Origin: JAVZGQ01 sp039000685
GTDB taxonomy: Archaea; Aenigmatarchaeota; Aenigmatarchaeia; CG10238-14; SCSR01
Direction of reading: 5' to 3'
NCBI GenBank assembly: GCA_039000685.1
Contig: JAWBNW010000016.1
Span: forward strand, 1-13,690
Length of the DNA: 13,690 nt
In this document: positions 1 to 6,334 of the stretch, in pieces
Layout: every line of letters starts with the position of its first letter
How positions within the stretch are numbered: the first letter of the stretch is position 1
Notes under the pieces: model-generated
Databases searched by the model: none
Told to the model about the DNA's origin: nothing
Seen by the model: the letters and a program-made list of their open reading frames with translations, nothing else
Position numbers and translations under genes: made by a program

Positions 1-1671
1 ACAGATAGGGATTTTGGCTCTCCACTTAACCCAGCTTTAAGCATTTTTCCAAAAATCTTGAACTCTTACAAAATAGATTGTACAATAATTTCTGTTACAC
101 CATTAGGACCAATACCTTATGATGCTAAAACTCTAGAACCGCTCATAAAAACAGAACCTTTCTCTTCGCCAAATTTGTTCGATTACTCGGAAACGGAAAG
201 ACTTTCGAGATATTTAAAAATAAGAGCAGAATTGATGGACAAAATTCCGCCGAAAGATTCAGACTTGGAGAAAACGGCCTTTCATTTTTATTATAACAAA
301 AGAAAGAAGCCAATAACTTGGGGTGAAATAGAGAAAAAATGTATAAAGATGATGACCCAAGATTTTCTGAAAATCTTTGAGACTTTTATAGAAAACAACA
401 AAGAACACAGGCCGATACTTTTTATGTCGCAAAAAGAACACTTGAAAGAATTAAGAAAACTTTTCCAGAAATACAATTTGTACGATGAAGAATTGGACGT
501 GATTAAGAAATTCTTGGAAAATAATCAGGGTGATGAAGAATACATAATGTGGGGTATAGCTTCTCCCCCCTTGATAGGAAGATCAATTGTAGATATAAAT
601 GGTGCGGAAAGATTCTATATTGGCAAGCTAGAAAGAACGATTAGAGAAAAAATAAACAATAAAAAATTTGAAATTGTTTATGGCCATTTATTGACAGGCG
701 TAATAAGAAATAAAAAACTTTTGAGATTTTTTGAAAATTGGCTCAGCCCAAACATAAATTCTGTAGATACCATTCATGCAGAACCAGTTTTGTGTAAGAG
801 GGGTAGCGTCTTTCAAGATTACAATGATAAAGAATTTTGTAGTAGTGAAAAATACTTTGAATGGAGAGAAAAGCATGGGGAAGATGTATTAAAATTGGAA
901 AACTACGTGAGAGAAAGAGGAATACAACCATGGACTTATATTATTCAATTAATTCAGGCAAAAATAGAAAAAGAACTTTATCCGCCAAAGATAATTAAAA
1001 CAGAGGCAAGCGAAGAAAAGTCAAACTATCATTTCAGCGATTTAAATAGAACTCCTGTAGAGAATGTGGTGAGAGATGCTTTAGAAGAAAAAATAAAAGA
1101 TAAAAGAATAACCACAGCCTCAGGAGCAGAAGGAACGATTAGAGAATTTGCTACTATTGGCAAACTCATGCATGACGCCAGGAGATTTTGTTCGGTAAGC
1201 TGTCATGATTTCATTCCATTTACAGAAGTTCCGTTAAGATTAAATCTTTCTTACAACGGTCAACGATATACAATTTCTGGAATAGCAGATATAATTTTAG
1301 AAACAGAAAGTGATGGACTTCATATATGTGATACAAAACTGGAAGCTTCATATTCTCCAGCAAAAGGTCAAAGGGCTCAGGTTTTTGCTGAAGCTCTTGC
1401 TTCGATACAACAATTCAAAAAACCTATAGATAGTGTGAGTATTTTTTATCATACAGATGTTTTTAAAAAAGGGGTCTTGTTCGTATTTTATCTAGACCAA
1501 GAACAACAACAAAAAGTTTACACTGAGATTGGTGAGCAAATATTTGAATATTATCAAATGAAAGAAAATCCCAGCCTTATACCAAAATTTTTTGAGAAAT
1601 ATAAGAAGAGGATGAAAGATCCTGAACTTGTGAAAAAAACTATACAAGAAGTTTTTAGAATAAGTTTTTAG
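1..1671 (+). CDS. 5'-truncated protein with C-terminal RecB/Cas4-like PD-(D/E)XK nuclease domain
   Basis: The reading frame is open from base 1, so the gene begins outside the window; 556 codons are visible. TTG at 58 is the first possible internal start but has no special support. The last ~180 residues carry the ordered motifs of the RecB/Cas4-type PD-(D/E)XK nucleases: GKLMH (His codon at 1171), EVP (Glu at 1225), GIAD (Asp at 1288), CDTK (Asp at 1330, Lys at 1336), and a QRAQVFAEA helix matching the family's QxxxY/F motif. This set normally binds a divalent metal and cuts DNA, so nuclease activity is inferred. The N-terminal ~330 visible residues are charged, mostly helical in character, and not recognised. 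I see no four-cysteine Fe-S cluster of the Cas4 kind around the motifs. The gene converges on argS with no spacer. Whether it is free-standing, part of a helicase-nuclease, or a defence gene depends on the missing N terminus. Confidence 0.75.
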   Translation, partial: TDRDFGSPLNPALSIFPKILNSYKIDCTIISVTPLGPIPYDAKTLEPLIKTEPFSSPNLFDYSETERLSRYLKIRAELMDKIPPKDSDLEKTAFHFYYNKRKKPITWGEIEKKCIKMMTQDFLKIFETFIENNKEHRPILFMSQKEHLKELRKLFQKYNLYDEELDVIKKFLENNQGDEEYIMWGIASPPLIGRSIVDINGAERFYIGKLERTIREKINNKKFEIVYGHLLTGVIRNKKLLRFFENWLSPNINSVDTIHAEPVLCKRGSVFQDYNDKEFCSSEKYFEWREKHGEDVLKLENYVRERGIQPWTYIIQLIQAKIEKELYPPKIIKTEASEEKSNYHFSDLNRTPVENVVRDALEEKIKDKRITTASGAEGTIREFATIGKLMHDARRFCSVSCHDFIPFTEVPLRLNLSYNGQRYTISGIADIILETESDGLHICDTKLEASYSPAKGQRAQVFAEALASIQQFKKPIDSVSIFYHTDVFKKGVLFVFYLDQEQQQKVYTEIGEQIFEYYQMKENPSLIPKFFEKYKKRMKDPELVKKTIQEVFRISF

Positions 1672-3345
1672 CTACATTTTTTCCAAAGGTTTAATTCCAA
1701 GCAATTCAAGGGCTTGACTTAAAACAATTTTTGTCGCTTTCACCAAAGTAAGCCTGAAATTTCTTTTCTCTTCACTTTCAGCTTTAAGCACAGGATTTGT
1801 TTCATAAAATCTGTCAAAGAGTGTAGCAAGCTCATAAGCATAATTGCAAATGTAGTGTGGTCTTAAATCTCTTCCAGCCTCTTCCACTACTTTTTCAAAC
1901 CTCATCAAAGCCTTTATCAATTCTTTCTCTCCTTCTGTCAATTCTTTTGATTTAAAGCTTGGCTTAAACTTCCCAGCTTTCCTCAATATTCCAACACATC
2001 TTGTGTGAGCATATTGTAAGTAAGGACCAGTATCTCCTTCAAGCTTGAGCATTTGCTCCCAATCAAAAGTTATTGTTTTTTCAGGCTCAATTCTAACAAT
2101 AGCATACTTCAAAGCACCAATTCCTACAGCTTCAGCTATTTCCCTCTTCTCTTTTTCAGAAAACCTTTCTCCTCTTTTTTCAATTTCCATGTAAGCCATT
2201 TCTATCAACTTGCTTACAACTTCGTCCAGCATCACAGCTTTGCCTTCCCTGGAAGACATTTTCCCTTCAGGTAAGCGAACAAGATCAAAAGAAAAGTGTT
2301 TGCAGCCATCAACCCATTTATACCCAAGCAATTCCAAAATCTTGAAAAGCTGTTTGAAGTGTAGAGTCTGCTCGCTTGAAACAACCCATATATGTTTTCT
2401 AAGCTTGTACTTTTCAAACCTATGAACAGTCATACCCAAATCGCTTGTTATATATAATCCAGTACCATCAGATCTTAGCAAAATTGTATCTGGCAATCCA
2501 AAATTTTCTAACCTGGACAAAACAGCACCATCTTCCATTTTAGTCATGATTCCCTTTTTTAACCCTTCTTGAACAATTTTCTTCCCAAGCTCTCTGAAGT
2601 CGCTCTCGTAAAAGTAAACATCGAATTTTATTCCAAGCTTGTGATAAGTTTCTTCAAAACCTTCAACACACCAATTCACAATTTTCCTCCATATCTTTTC
2701 CAATTCTTTTTCCCTTTCAATTTCAAATTTTCTCAAATTTTCCCTTGCCTTTTCTTCTAGGCTTGGGTCATTCTTTGCTTCTTCATGGAACTTAACGTAA
2801 AGATTCCAGAGCCAAACATCTGGCTTTCCTTTCGGCTTTTCCCCTTTCGCCCAAGTTAAGTAAGCTGTGACAAGCTTTGCAACTTGAAGACCAACATCAT
2901 TCATCAAATTAGCTCTCACAACATCATAACCCAAAAATTCTAGAATTCTTGAGAGCGAATCGCCAAGAAAAGTTCCTCTTGCATGACCTATGTGCATTGA
3001 ATGTACAGGATTTGGTTGTGAAAATTCTACCATTACCCTTTCTTTTTTCCTTGTAAACTTCTTTTTCATCACTTTTTTCAAAACAAGCTCGGAAATTCTC
3101 TGATAATCAAAAAAGAAGTTAAGATAGCCGGCTCTTGCTTCAACTTTCTCAATAAACGAGCCTTTCGGAATCTTTATCTTTTTGGCAAGCTCTTCTGCAA
3201 TTTCATTTGGGCTTCTCCTTTCTTTCTTAGCCAAATCAAAACAAGGAAAAGCTATGTCGCCAAATTCTTTCACTTTTGGAATTTCAAGCTTTATTTCTTT
3301 GATCCCAGCCTTCTTCAAAATTGCTTTTATCTCTTCTTCAACCAT
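1672..3345 (-). CDS. argS: Arginyl-tRNA synthetase
   Basis: Class I aminoacyl-tRNA synthetase that charges tRNA-Arg with arginine using ATP in the cytosol. The 557-aa product has the family layout: an N-terminal Add1 domain (about residues 1-90), the HIGH signature as HIGH at 118-121 within NPVHSMHIGHARGT, the second ATP signature as KMSSREGK at 362-369, and a C-terminal DALR anticodon-binding domain (about 435-557) ending in LLGIKPLEKM, which resembles the usual end of the family. Length and all landmarks indicate an intact enzyme. KMSSR is the intact form, where many bacterial ArgS proteins have a degenerate motif. The ATG at 3345 follows a TATA-like box by about 25 nt, so the message is probably leaderless. 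The stop abuts the stop of the convergent nuclease gene. Confidence 0.97.
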   Translation of the reverse strand: MVEEEIKAILKKAGIKEIKLEIPKVKEFGDIAFPCFDLAKKERRSPNEIAEELAKKIKIPKGSFIEKVEARAGYLNFFFDYQRISELVLKKVMKKKFTRKKERVMVEFSQPNPVHSMHIGHARGTFLGDSLSRILEFLGYDVVRANLMNDVGLQVAKLVTAYLTWAKGEKPKGKPDVWLWNLYVKFHEEAKNDPSLEEKARENLRKFEIEREKELEKIWRKIVNWCVEGFEETYHKLGIKFDVYFYESDFRELGKKIVQEGLKKGIMTKMEDGAVLSRLENFGLPDTILLRSDGTGLYITSDLGMTVHRFEKYKLRKHIWVVSSEQTLHFKQLFKILELLGYKWVDGCKHFSFDLVRLPEGKMSSREGKAVMLDEVVSKLIEMAYMEIEKRGERFSEKEKREIAEAVGIGALKYAIVRIEPEKTITFDWEQMLKLEGDTGPYLQYAHTRCVGILRKAGKFKPSFKSKELTEGEKELIKALMRFEKVVEEAGRDLRPHYICNYAYELATLFDRFYETNPVLKAESEEKRNFRLTLVKATKIVLSQALELLGIKPLEKM

Positions 3346-3368
3346 ATAATCAAATTATTCAAACAAAA
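3343..3368 (-). repeat. 26-bp exact repeat, copy 1 (argS initiation region)
   Basis: These 26 bases, ending with the argS ATG when read on the minus strand, occur again without mismatch at 7214-7239 in the same orientation. Identity stops at both edges of the 26 bases. See the copy-2 entry. Confidence 0.9.
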
Positions 3369-3374
3369 TATATA
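3365..3374 (-). promoter_or_regulatory. TATA-like box of argS
   Basis: On the minus strand the sequence reads CCTATATATTTT, centred about 25 nt before the argS ATG. This is the archaeal TATA-to-start distance expected for a leaderless transcript. Placement is by pattern and spacing only. Confidence 0.6.
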
Positions 3375-3493
3375 GGCTTACTAAAATTGATAATGCAACA
3401 TAATTTGAGCGATTTACTTGGAGAGACTGTACTGTTGTTATTATATCCTGAACTCTATAAGAAGTGATAAGTCTTTGCTAATTACACCAACGA

Positions 3494-3502
3494 TTTATAT
3501 AA
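3494..3502 (+). promoter_or_regulatory. TATA-like box upstream of the 85-aa membrane protein
   Basis: TTTATATAA lies about 54 nt before the ATG at 3552, predicting a transcript with a leader of about 27 nt. The rest of the 206-bp divergent gap (3346-3551) shows no other gene. Confidence 0.5.
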
Positions 3503-3551
3503 TACAACACGAAAAAATTTAAGTTCAAGTCCAGTAGCCTTTTTTATACAT

Positions 3552-3809
3552 ATGTTGAGAATATTTGTGTTAGTTGCTGCTCTCATAAGCTTGATAAGTA
3601 TTATTCAAGTAATCCATTTTCTTTTCTCTACTATCCATTTCTTTTCTAACCCCACTATTGAAAACACACAGGATGTAGTCAAGAAAGGAGTCGAAACTTT
3701 AGTAGATATAGCGATGCCATGGTGGCTCCCTTTATTGGGATTAGGTGTTGTTGGAGTTTTTGTCTTGATTTTGATAGCAATTCTTGCACCTCAATTACTC
3801 AGGATGTAA
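3552..3809 (+). CDS. Small two-helix membrane protein, function unknown
   Basis: The 85-aa product is not recognised as a known family. It has a hydrophobic N-terminal segment (about residues 3-30), a polar middle with acidic and lysine residues (about 33-55, including DVVKKGVETLVD), and a strongly hydrophobic C-terminal segment (about 57-80) followed by a short basic end, QLLRM. This predicts two membrane-spanning helices with a short loop, or a signal anchor plus a second helix. The WW-P stretch at 57-60 marks the membrane entry of the second helix. A TATA-like box lies upstream at 3494-3502. The next gene starts 38 nt after its stop, so the two may be co-transcribed. No catalytic motif is visible. 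Confidence 0.7.
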   Translation: MLRIFVLVAALISLISIIQVIHFLFSTIHFFSNPTIENTQDVVKKGVETLVDIAMPWWLPLLGLGVVGVFVLILIAILAPQLLRM

Positions 3810-3846
3810 AAACTTATTAGTTAAATTTATCAAATTTCAAGTGATT

Positions 3847-4311
3847 ATGAAAATCGAAAAGAAATATTTCATAAGGAGAAATTTGGATTCTTTTGCAGAA
3901 GAAGAATTCGCAAAATATCTTCTAAGGAAAGGTGTTCAGCCCTTCTATCCGTTTAAAGATATAGGAATTGATATGCTTGGGTACAACAATGGTAAGGTTG
4001 AGCTCTACCAACTAAAGGCTCGGCGCCAGCAAGCTAGAAACAAAAATCTATACTGGTTTTCCGTGAGAAAAAAAGACATTGAGAAGCTTCTCAATTTCAA
4101 AAACGCTTTTTTTGTTTTTTGTGCCTTACAGCCAAATTATACTTTTCACTTTTTCAAAGTACCGATTAAGATTGTAAAAAAATATTTTGAACGGCGAAAG
4201 ACCAAAAAGCCAGAAATGGAGTTTTTTGAAATAGAAAAAATTGATGAAGAGAAATATGATATAAGGCCGAAATACATAAAGATAGACATAAACAAATTTT
4301 TGGCAAAATAA
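3847..4311 (+). CDS. Small PD-(D/E)XK nuclease-like protein
   Basis: The 154-aa product has the order of elements typical of small PD-(D/E)XK proteins: a helix with acidic residues (SFAEEEFAKYLLRKG, Glu18-20), an Asp in GIDM (Asp42), then after a short beta turn the strand VELYQLKAR with Gln55-x-Lys57 standing for (D/E)xK. A further strand AFFVFCAL follows, as in restriction-endonuclease-like folds. Gln replacing the usual Glu/Asp occurs in some active members of the superfamily, so activity is possible but unproven. I chose ATG 3847, which follows AAGTGAT, a partial Shine-Dalgarno. An upstream in-frame ATG at 3784 would add 21 residues but would overlap the membrane-protein gene. The C terminus is Lys-rich. 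The gene converges on the frameshifted gene at 4353-4911. Confidence 0.7.
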   Translation: MKIEKKYFIRRNLDSFAEEEFAKYLLRKGVQPFYPFKDIGIDMLGYNNGKVELYQLKARRQQARNKNLYWFSVRKKDIEKLLNFKNAFFVFCALQPNYTFHFFKVPIKIVKKYFERRKTKKPEMEFFEIEKIDEEKYDIRPKYIKIDINKFLAK

Positions 4312-4352
4312 AAGAAAATACCCAAAAATGATTAAAATAAAAAAAGATTCTC

Positions 4353-4745
4353 TTAACTTCTTCTTTTATTACTCTCGGTATAATTTTTCTTAAACAACGC
4401 CTTTTCAACAGTTCTTACATCAATATTGTAGTTATTAGCTATTTTTCTTAACTTTCTGAGAACTCTTATATAATGTTTTGAATTAGCGAATAAGTCTTTC
4501 GGCCTTGTTTTAGAATTAGTTTTAAACAATTCATCATATACATGGATATCAAAAACACCATAGTTTTTTGGATCATAGAAAGTTAGGATAACACTTGTAA
4601 GAGCGTTCTTAACCAATGGAATTTTCTTTAGTTCCTCGATTTTTTTATATTCATCTTCTATCTCAAGTGCTTTTTTGGATATGTTTTCAATTTTAGAGGG
4701 TTGGACTAGTTTAATCCTGTTTAGAAATATTTTTTTCCTACCCAT
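4353..4745 (-). CDS. C-terminal part of a frameshifted helix-hairpin-helix-like protein
   Basis: This 130-aa frame, read alone from ATG 4745, is probably not a complete protein. The same frame continues upstream without a stop through codons for IICWKFKG to the A9 run at 4777-4769 (minus strand), where it joins the 53-codon frame starting at 4911. WKF is a block I associate with this type of protein, so the two frames look like one ~185-aa gene split by one base. The middle carries LVKNALTSVILTFYDP and VFDIHVYDEL (Asp66). This resembles the helix-hairpin-helix and Asp (VDTHV) of HhH-GPD DNA glycosylases. A DNA-repair-like fold is therefore an inference. The C terminus is basic and may bind nucleic acid. 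Whether the break is a sequencing indel, a true mutation or a recoding site cannot be told here. Confidence 0.65.
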   Translation of the reverse strand: MGRKKIFLNRIKLVQPSKIENISKKALEIEDEYKKIEELKKIPLVKNALTSVILTFYDPKNYGVFDIHVYDELFKTNSKTRPKDLFANSKHYIRVLRKLRKIANNYNIDVRTVEKALFKKNYTESNKRRS

Positions 4746-4749
4746 TCCT

Positions 4750-4911
4750 TTAAATTTCCAGCAAATAATTTTTTTTTAAATCTTTTTTAGTTAATTTTTT
4801 GTTCAACCTAAGTCTATTACCGACTTCAATTTCAATTTTCTTTTCATCTTTACCGTAGTCTTCATCATATTTTTTGCACCATTTTAAAATCTCTTGTTTA
4901 GTAATCCTCAT
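4750..4911 (-). CDS. N-terminal part of the same frameshifted gene
   Basis: This 53-aa frame starts MRITKQEILKWCKKYDED and runs into LTKKDLKK before leaving the expected reading at an A9 run and stopping six residues later (NYLLEI). A good TATA-like box (4934-4946) lies 29 nt upstream of its ATG, so the real gene begins here and not at 4745. Removing one A from the run fuses it to the downstream 130-aa frame through IICWKFKG, giving about 185 aa. Taken alone, the 53-aa piece has no recognisable function. Confidence 0.6.
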   Translation of the reverse strand: MRITKQEILKWCKKYDEDYGKDEKKIEIEVGNRLRLNKKLTKKDLKKNYLLEI

Positions 4912-4933
4912 AGTTAATTACTTAGAGAGGTTT

Positions 4934-4946
4934 TTTATATATAAAA
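4934..4946 (-). promoter_or_regulatory. TATA-like box of the frameshifted gene
   Basis: TTTTATATATAAA on the minus strand is centred 29 nt before ATG 4911, the archaeal distance for a leaderless message. It shows that the 53-codon N-terminal piece still has its promoter. Confidence 0.55.
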
Positions 4947-4999
4947 TATTGGATAGTGTGGACTGGAATTTATGGATTACTAAAATGGGCGTTAATATA

Positions 5000-5191
5000 T
5001 TAAGTGCTGCTAGTGAGCATTTTTGCTTTACATTCAACGCAAACCCTTTTCCACTTTAACGCTTTATCTTCATCAGAATAGTAGTGCCACACAGCACACT
5101 TCTCGATACAAACGTCTTTGCCACAAATTGAACATACAGCTAAAGCGGTATCCTTAGCACTACAAACCCTACAGCTTACACACACCACCAT
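5000..5191 (-). CDS. Small cysteine-rich zinc-binding protein (cross-brace type)
   Basis: The 63-aa product has ordered cysteine pairs: C4-x2-C7, C20-x2-C23, C28-x3-C32 and C51-x2-C54, plus an extra C10 and H36. Four pairs with 12-, 4- and 18-residue gaps would suit two zinc ions in a cross-brace arrangement, like the spacing of FYVE or RING-type fingers. The likeness is of spacing only; the FYVE lipid-binding R(R/K)HHCR motif is absent. The protein is probably a cytosolic zinc-finger adaptor, but its partner is unknown. The start is ATG 5191; the A/T-rich run just upstream is too close to act as its TATA box, so its promoter is unclear. Dense, regularly spaced cysteines argue against a chance frame. 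Confidence 0.65.
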   Translation of the reverse strand: MVVCVSCRVCSAKDTALAVCSICGKDVCIEKCAVWHYYSDEDKALKWKRVCVECKAKMLTSST

Positions 5192-5230
5192 CTTATTTTA
5201 TAATTATGGGATTTCCTTGCTGCTTGTTGC

Positions 5231-5350
5231 ATGAAAAAATTCGAATTTTCACAGGAAAAGGCCGTAAAACAATGTGTAAAAAATCACTGCAAAAAAGAAA
5301 GGGTAGTATTTAAATACTTTTTGATTGAGTCAAGAAAACAGATGAATTGA
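5231..5350 (+). CDS. Possible 39-aa small protein
   Basis: An ATG frame of 39 codons, starting MKKFEFSQEKAVKQCV and rich in Lys and aromatic residues, lies divergent from the zinc protein. The TATA-like sequence TTATTTTATAAT (about 5193-5204) sits near 30 nt before its ATG, the right place for a leaderless archaeal gene. No family is recognised. It is short enough to occur by chance in A/T-rich DNA. Confidence 0.3.
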   Translation: MKKFEFSQEKAVKQCVKNHCKKERVVFKYFLIESRKQMN

Positions 5351-5392
5351 GTTTAATTTTTCAAGTTCAAATTTTTATTTGATATTAAAGAG

Positions 5393-5401
5393 TTTTTTAA
5401 A
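5393..5401 (+). promoter_or_regulatory. TATA-like box of the 28-aa/102-aa operon
   Basis: TTTTTTAAA is centred about 25 nt before ATG 5421, consistent with a leaderless message starting at the small peptide. No box is equally well placed for ATG 5515. Confidence 0.4.
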
Positions 5402-5420
5402 CTAAAACCAACTATAAATT

Positions 5421-5507
5421 ATGGGAAAACAAAAAGGTTTAATTTCAAAAAGAAGTTTTAGAAAATATAGAAAAGAACTCAAAGAAAGTATAAAAGAGTG
5501 GGTATAG
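5421..5507 (+). CDS. Possible 28-aa basic peptide, first gene of a two-gene operon
   Basis: The frame starts MGKQKGLISKRSFRKYRK and ends ESIKEWV. It contains 11 Lys/Arg in 28 residues and would form a basic, largely helical peptide. TTTTTTAAA at 5393-5401 is about 25 nt before its ATG, so the transcript would start at or near this codon. Its stop is 7 nt before the start of the 102-aa nuclease-like gene, with AGGTGA between them as that gene's ribosome site. This layout supports a translated leader or a small partner protein. No homologue is recognised. Confidence 0.4.
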   Translation: MGKQKGLISKRSFRKYRKELKESIKEWV

Positions 5508-5514
5508 GTGAAAT

Positions 5515-5823
5515 ATGTCTATTTGGGATTGGGAAGATAAGAAAATGAAGAAAAGAAGAATATTAGCTTTAAACAAAATGAGGGGAGAAACAGCAGAAAC
5601 CCTGTTTCGTGGTAAAGCATTGCTGAGTGGTTATGAAGTAACAAGAACAGGTAAGGGAAGTGACTATAAAATCCAGAAAATTCAACCCACTATTTATGGG
5701 ATTAAGAAAGTTGGTAGACCAAAATTAATTGAGGTTAAGAGCTCGAAAACAGCAAAAGCATCAAAACTTCAAAAGAAAATGATAAAGAAAAGAAAAGTTA
5801 AGATTTGGAGACCAGAATTTTAA
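5515..5823 (+). CDS. Small PD-(D/E)XK (VRR-NUC/Holliday-resolvase-like) nuclease protein
   Basis: The 102-aa product matches the plan of compact archaeal restriction-like nucleases: a helix with GETAE (Glu25), the segment TRTGKGSDYKI with Asp50, and the strand PKLIEVKSSK with Glu73-x-Lys75. After this comes a KLQKKMIKKRK tail typical of small Hjc/VRR-NUC-like proteins. Glu, Asp and ExK together make a complete metal-binding set, so DNA cleavage, possibly of branched DNA, is plausible. The pI is very high from many Lys/Arg, which suits DNA binding. ATG 5515 follows AGGTGA by 3 nt. The gene is the second of a probable two-gene operon. Confidence 0.7.
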   Translation: MSIWDWEDKKMKKRRILALNKMRGETAETLFRGKALLSGYEVTRTGKGSDYKIQKIQPTIYGIKKVGRPKLIEVKSSKTAKASKLQKKMIKKRKVKIWRPEF

Positions 5824-5860
5824 ATGTATTTCCAAAAATCAAACCTCTTCACATTTTAAA

Positions 5861-5876
5861 AAGAGAAATTTCTCTT
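5861..5876. terminator. 16-bp perfect palindrome, possible terminator
   Basis: AAGAGAAATTTCTCTT is a perfect inverted repeat 37 nt after the stop of the 102-aa gene, with T-rich DNA downstream. It could form a 6-bp stem with an AATT loop. Many archaeal terminators are only T-runs, so a protein-binding site is equally possible. Confidence 0.3.
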
Positions 5877-5921
5877 ATGACACTGCTTTTAATTCTTTTT
5901 TCTATTTGGCAAAATTTTTCT

Positions 5922-6330
5922 CTACTTTTTTAAATCTTTTTCAGAAGTTTGGCTTAGCCCTAATAAATACGCCCACACCAAATCTTGAAGGCTTTTTGGT
6001 TTAGCCTTTAGCTTTATTACCATACTAGCATAGGTTTTTAGGATTTTAATTAGCCTAGCTTCGCCAAACAAATTTGGGTACTTTTTATTTGTTAATTCTC
6101 TTTAAAACGCCTTTTTAAAAAATCCAGCCAAAACCTTCCAATTCGGCTCGAAAACCCACTTGCGCTTTTCACCACTTTGCTTTTGATTAAAAACCTAAGA
6201 TTTTCTGAAACTGTTGATTGGGCTGCTTTAGTATTTTCATAATAGCCTAACCCTATTAATAGCCTAAAATTACACAGCAGAGAACATCCATGACCTCTGC
6301 GCTATGTGGAAAGTGTTCCATACTTTGCAT
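5922..6330 (-). pseudogene. Decayed (multiply frameshifted) gene, third in the 53-aa/235-aa operon
   Basis: Three minus-strand frames fit together as one broken protein. The first starts at ATG 6330, four bases after the stop of the 235-aa gene, and reads MQSMEHFPHSAEVMDVLC. The second is open from 6301 to a stop at 6092 and contains YYENTKAAQSTVSENLRFL and RIGRFWLDFLKRRFK. The third is open from 6101 to a stop at 5922 and contains YPNLFGEARLIKILKTY and SLQDLVWAYLLGL. All three have amphipathic, protein-like composition, and each picks up about where the previous one ends, needing one shift near 6270-6280 and one near 6100. Joined they give roughly 140 aa. The AAQSTVSENLRFLI segment looks like a helix-turn-helix, but the family is not recognised. 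Otherwise this 500-bp stretch (5824-6334) has no intact gene. Confidence 0.5.
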
Positions 6331-6334
6331 ATTA

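Noticed and set aside
58..60. TTG at 58 as the real start of the nuclease gene
   Set aside because: The frame stays open to base 1 and there is no ribosome site or TATA box before it, so the gene most likely begins outside the window.
2053..2760. Several plus-strand open frames across argS
   Set aside because: They are antisense to an intact, strongly conserved gene and show no protein-like motifs.
3525..3545. A TTCAAGTCC stretch that looks like a tRNA T-arm
   Set aside because: The bases on the two sides cannot form the 5-bp stem, and no acceptor, D or anticodon arms are found upstream.
3784..3846. A 21-residue extension of the 154-aa nuclease-like protein
   Set aside because: It would overlap the membrane-protein gene and has no family-like sequence; ATG 3847 is preferred.
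6240..6270. Short direct repeats of TTAATAGCCTAA as a possible array
   Set aside because: Only two imperfect copies occur close together with no regular spacers, and they lie inside the decayed coding frame; this is not a CRISPR.
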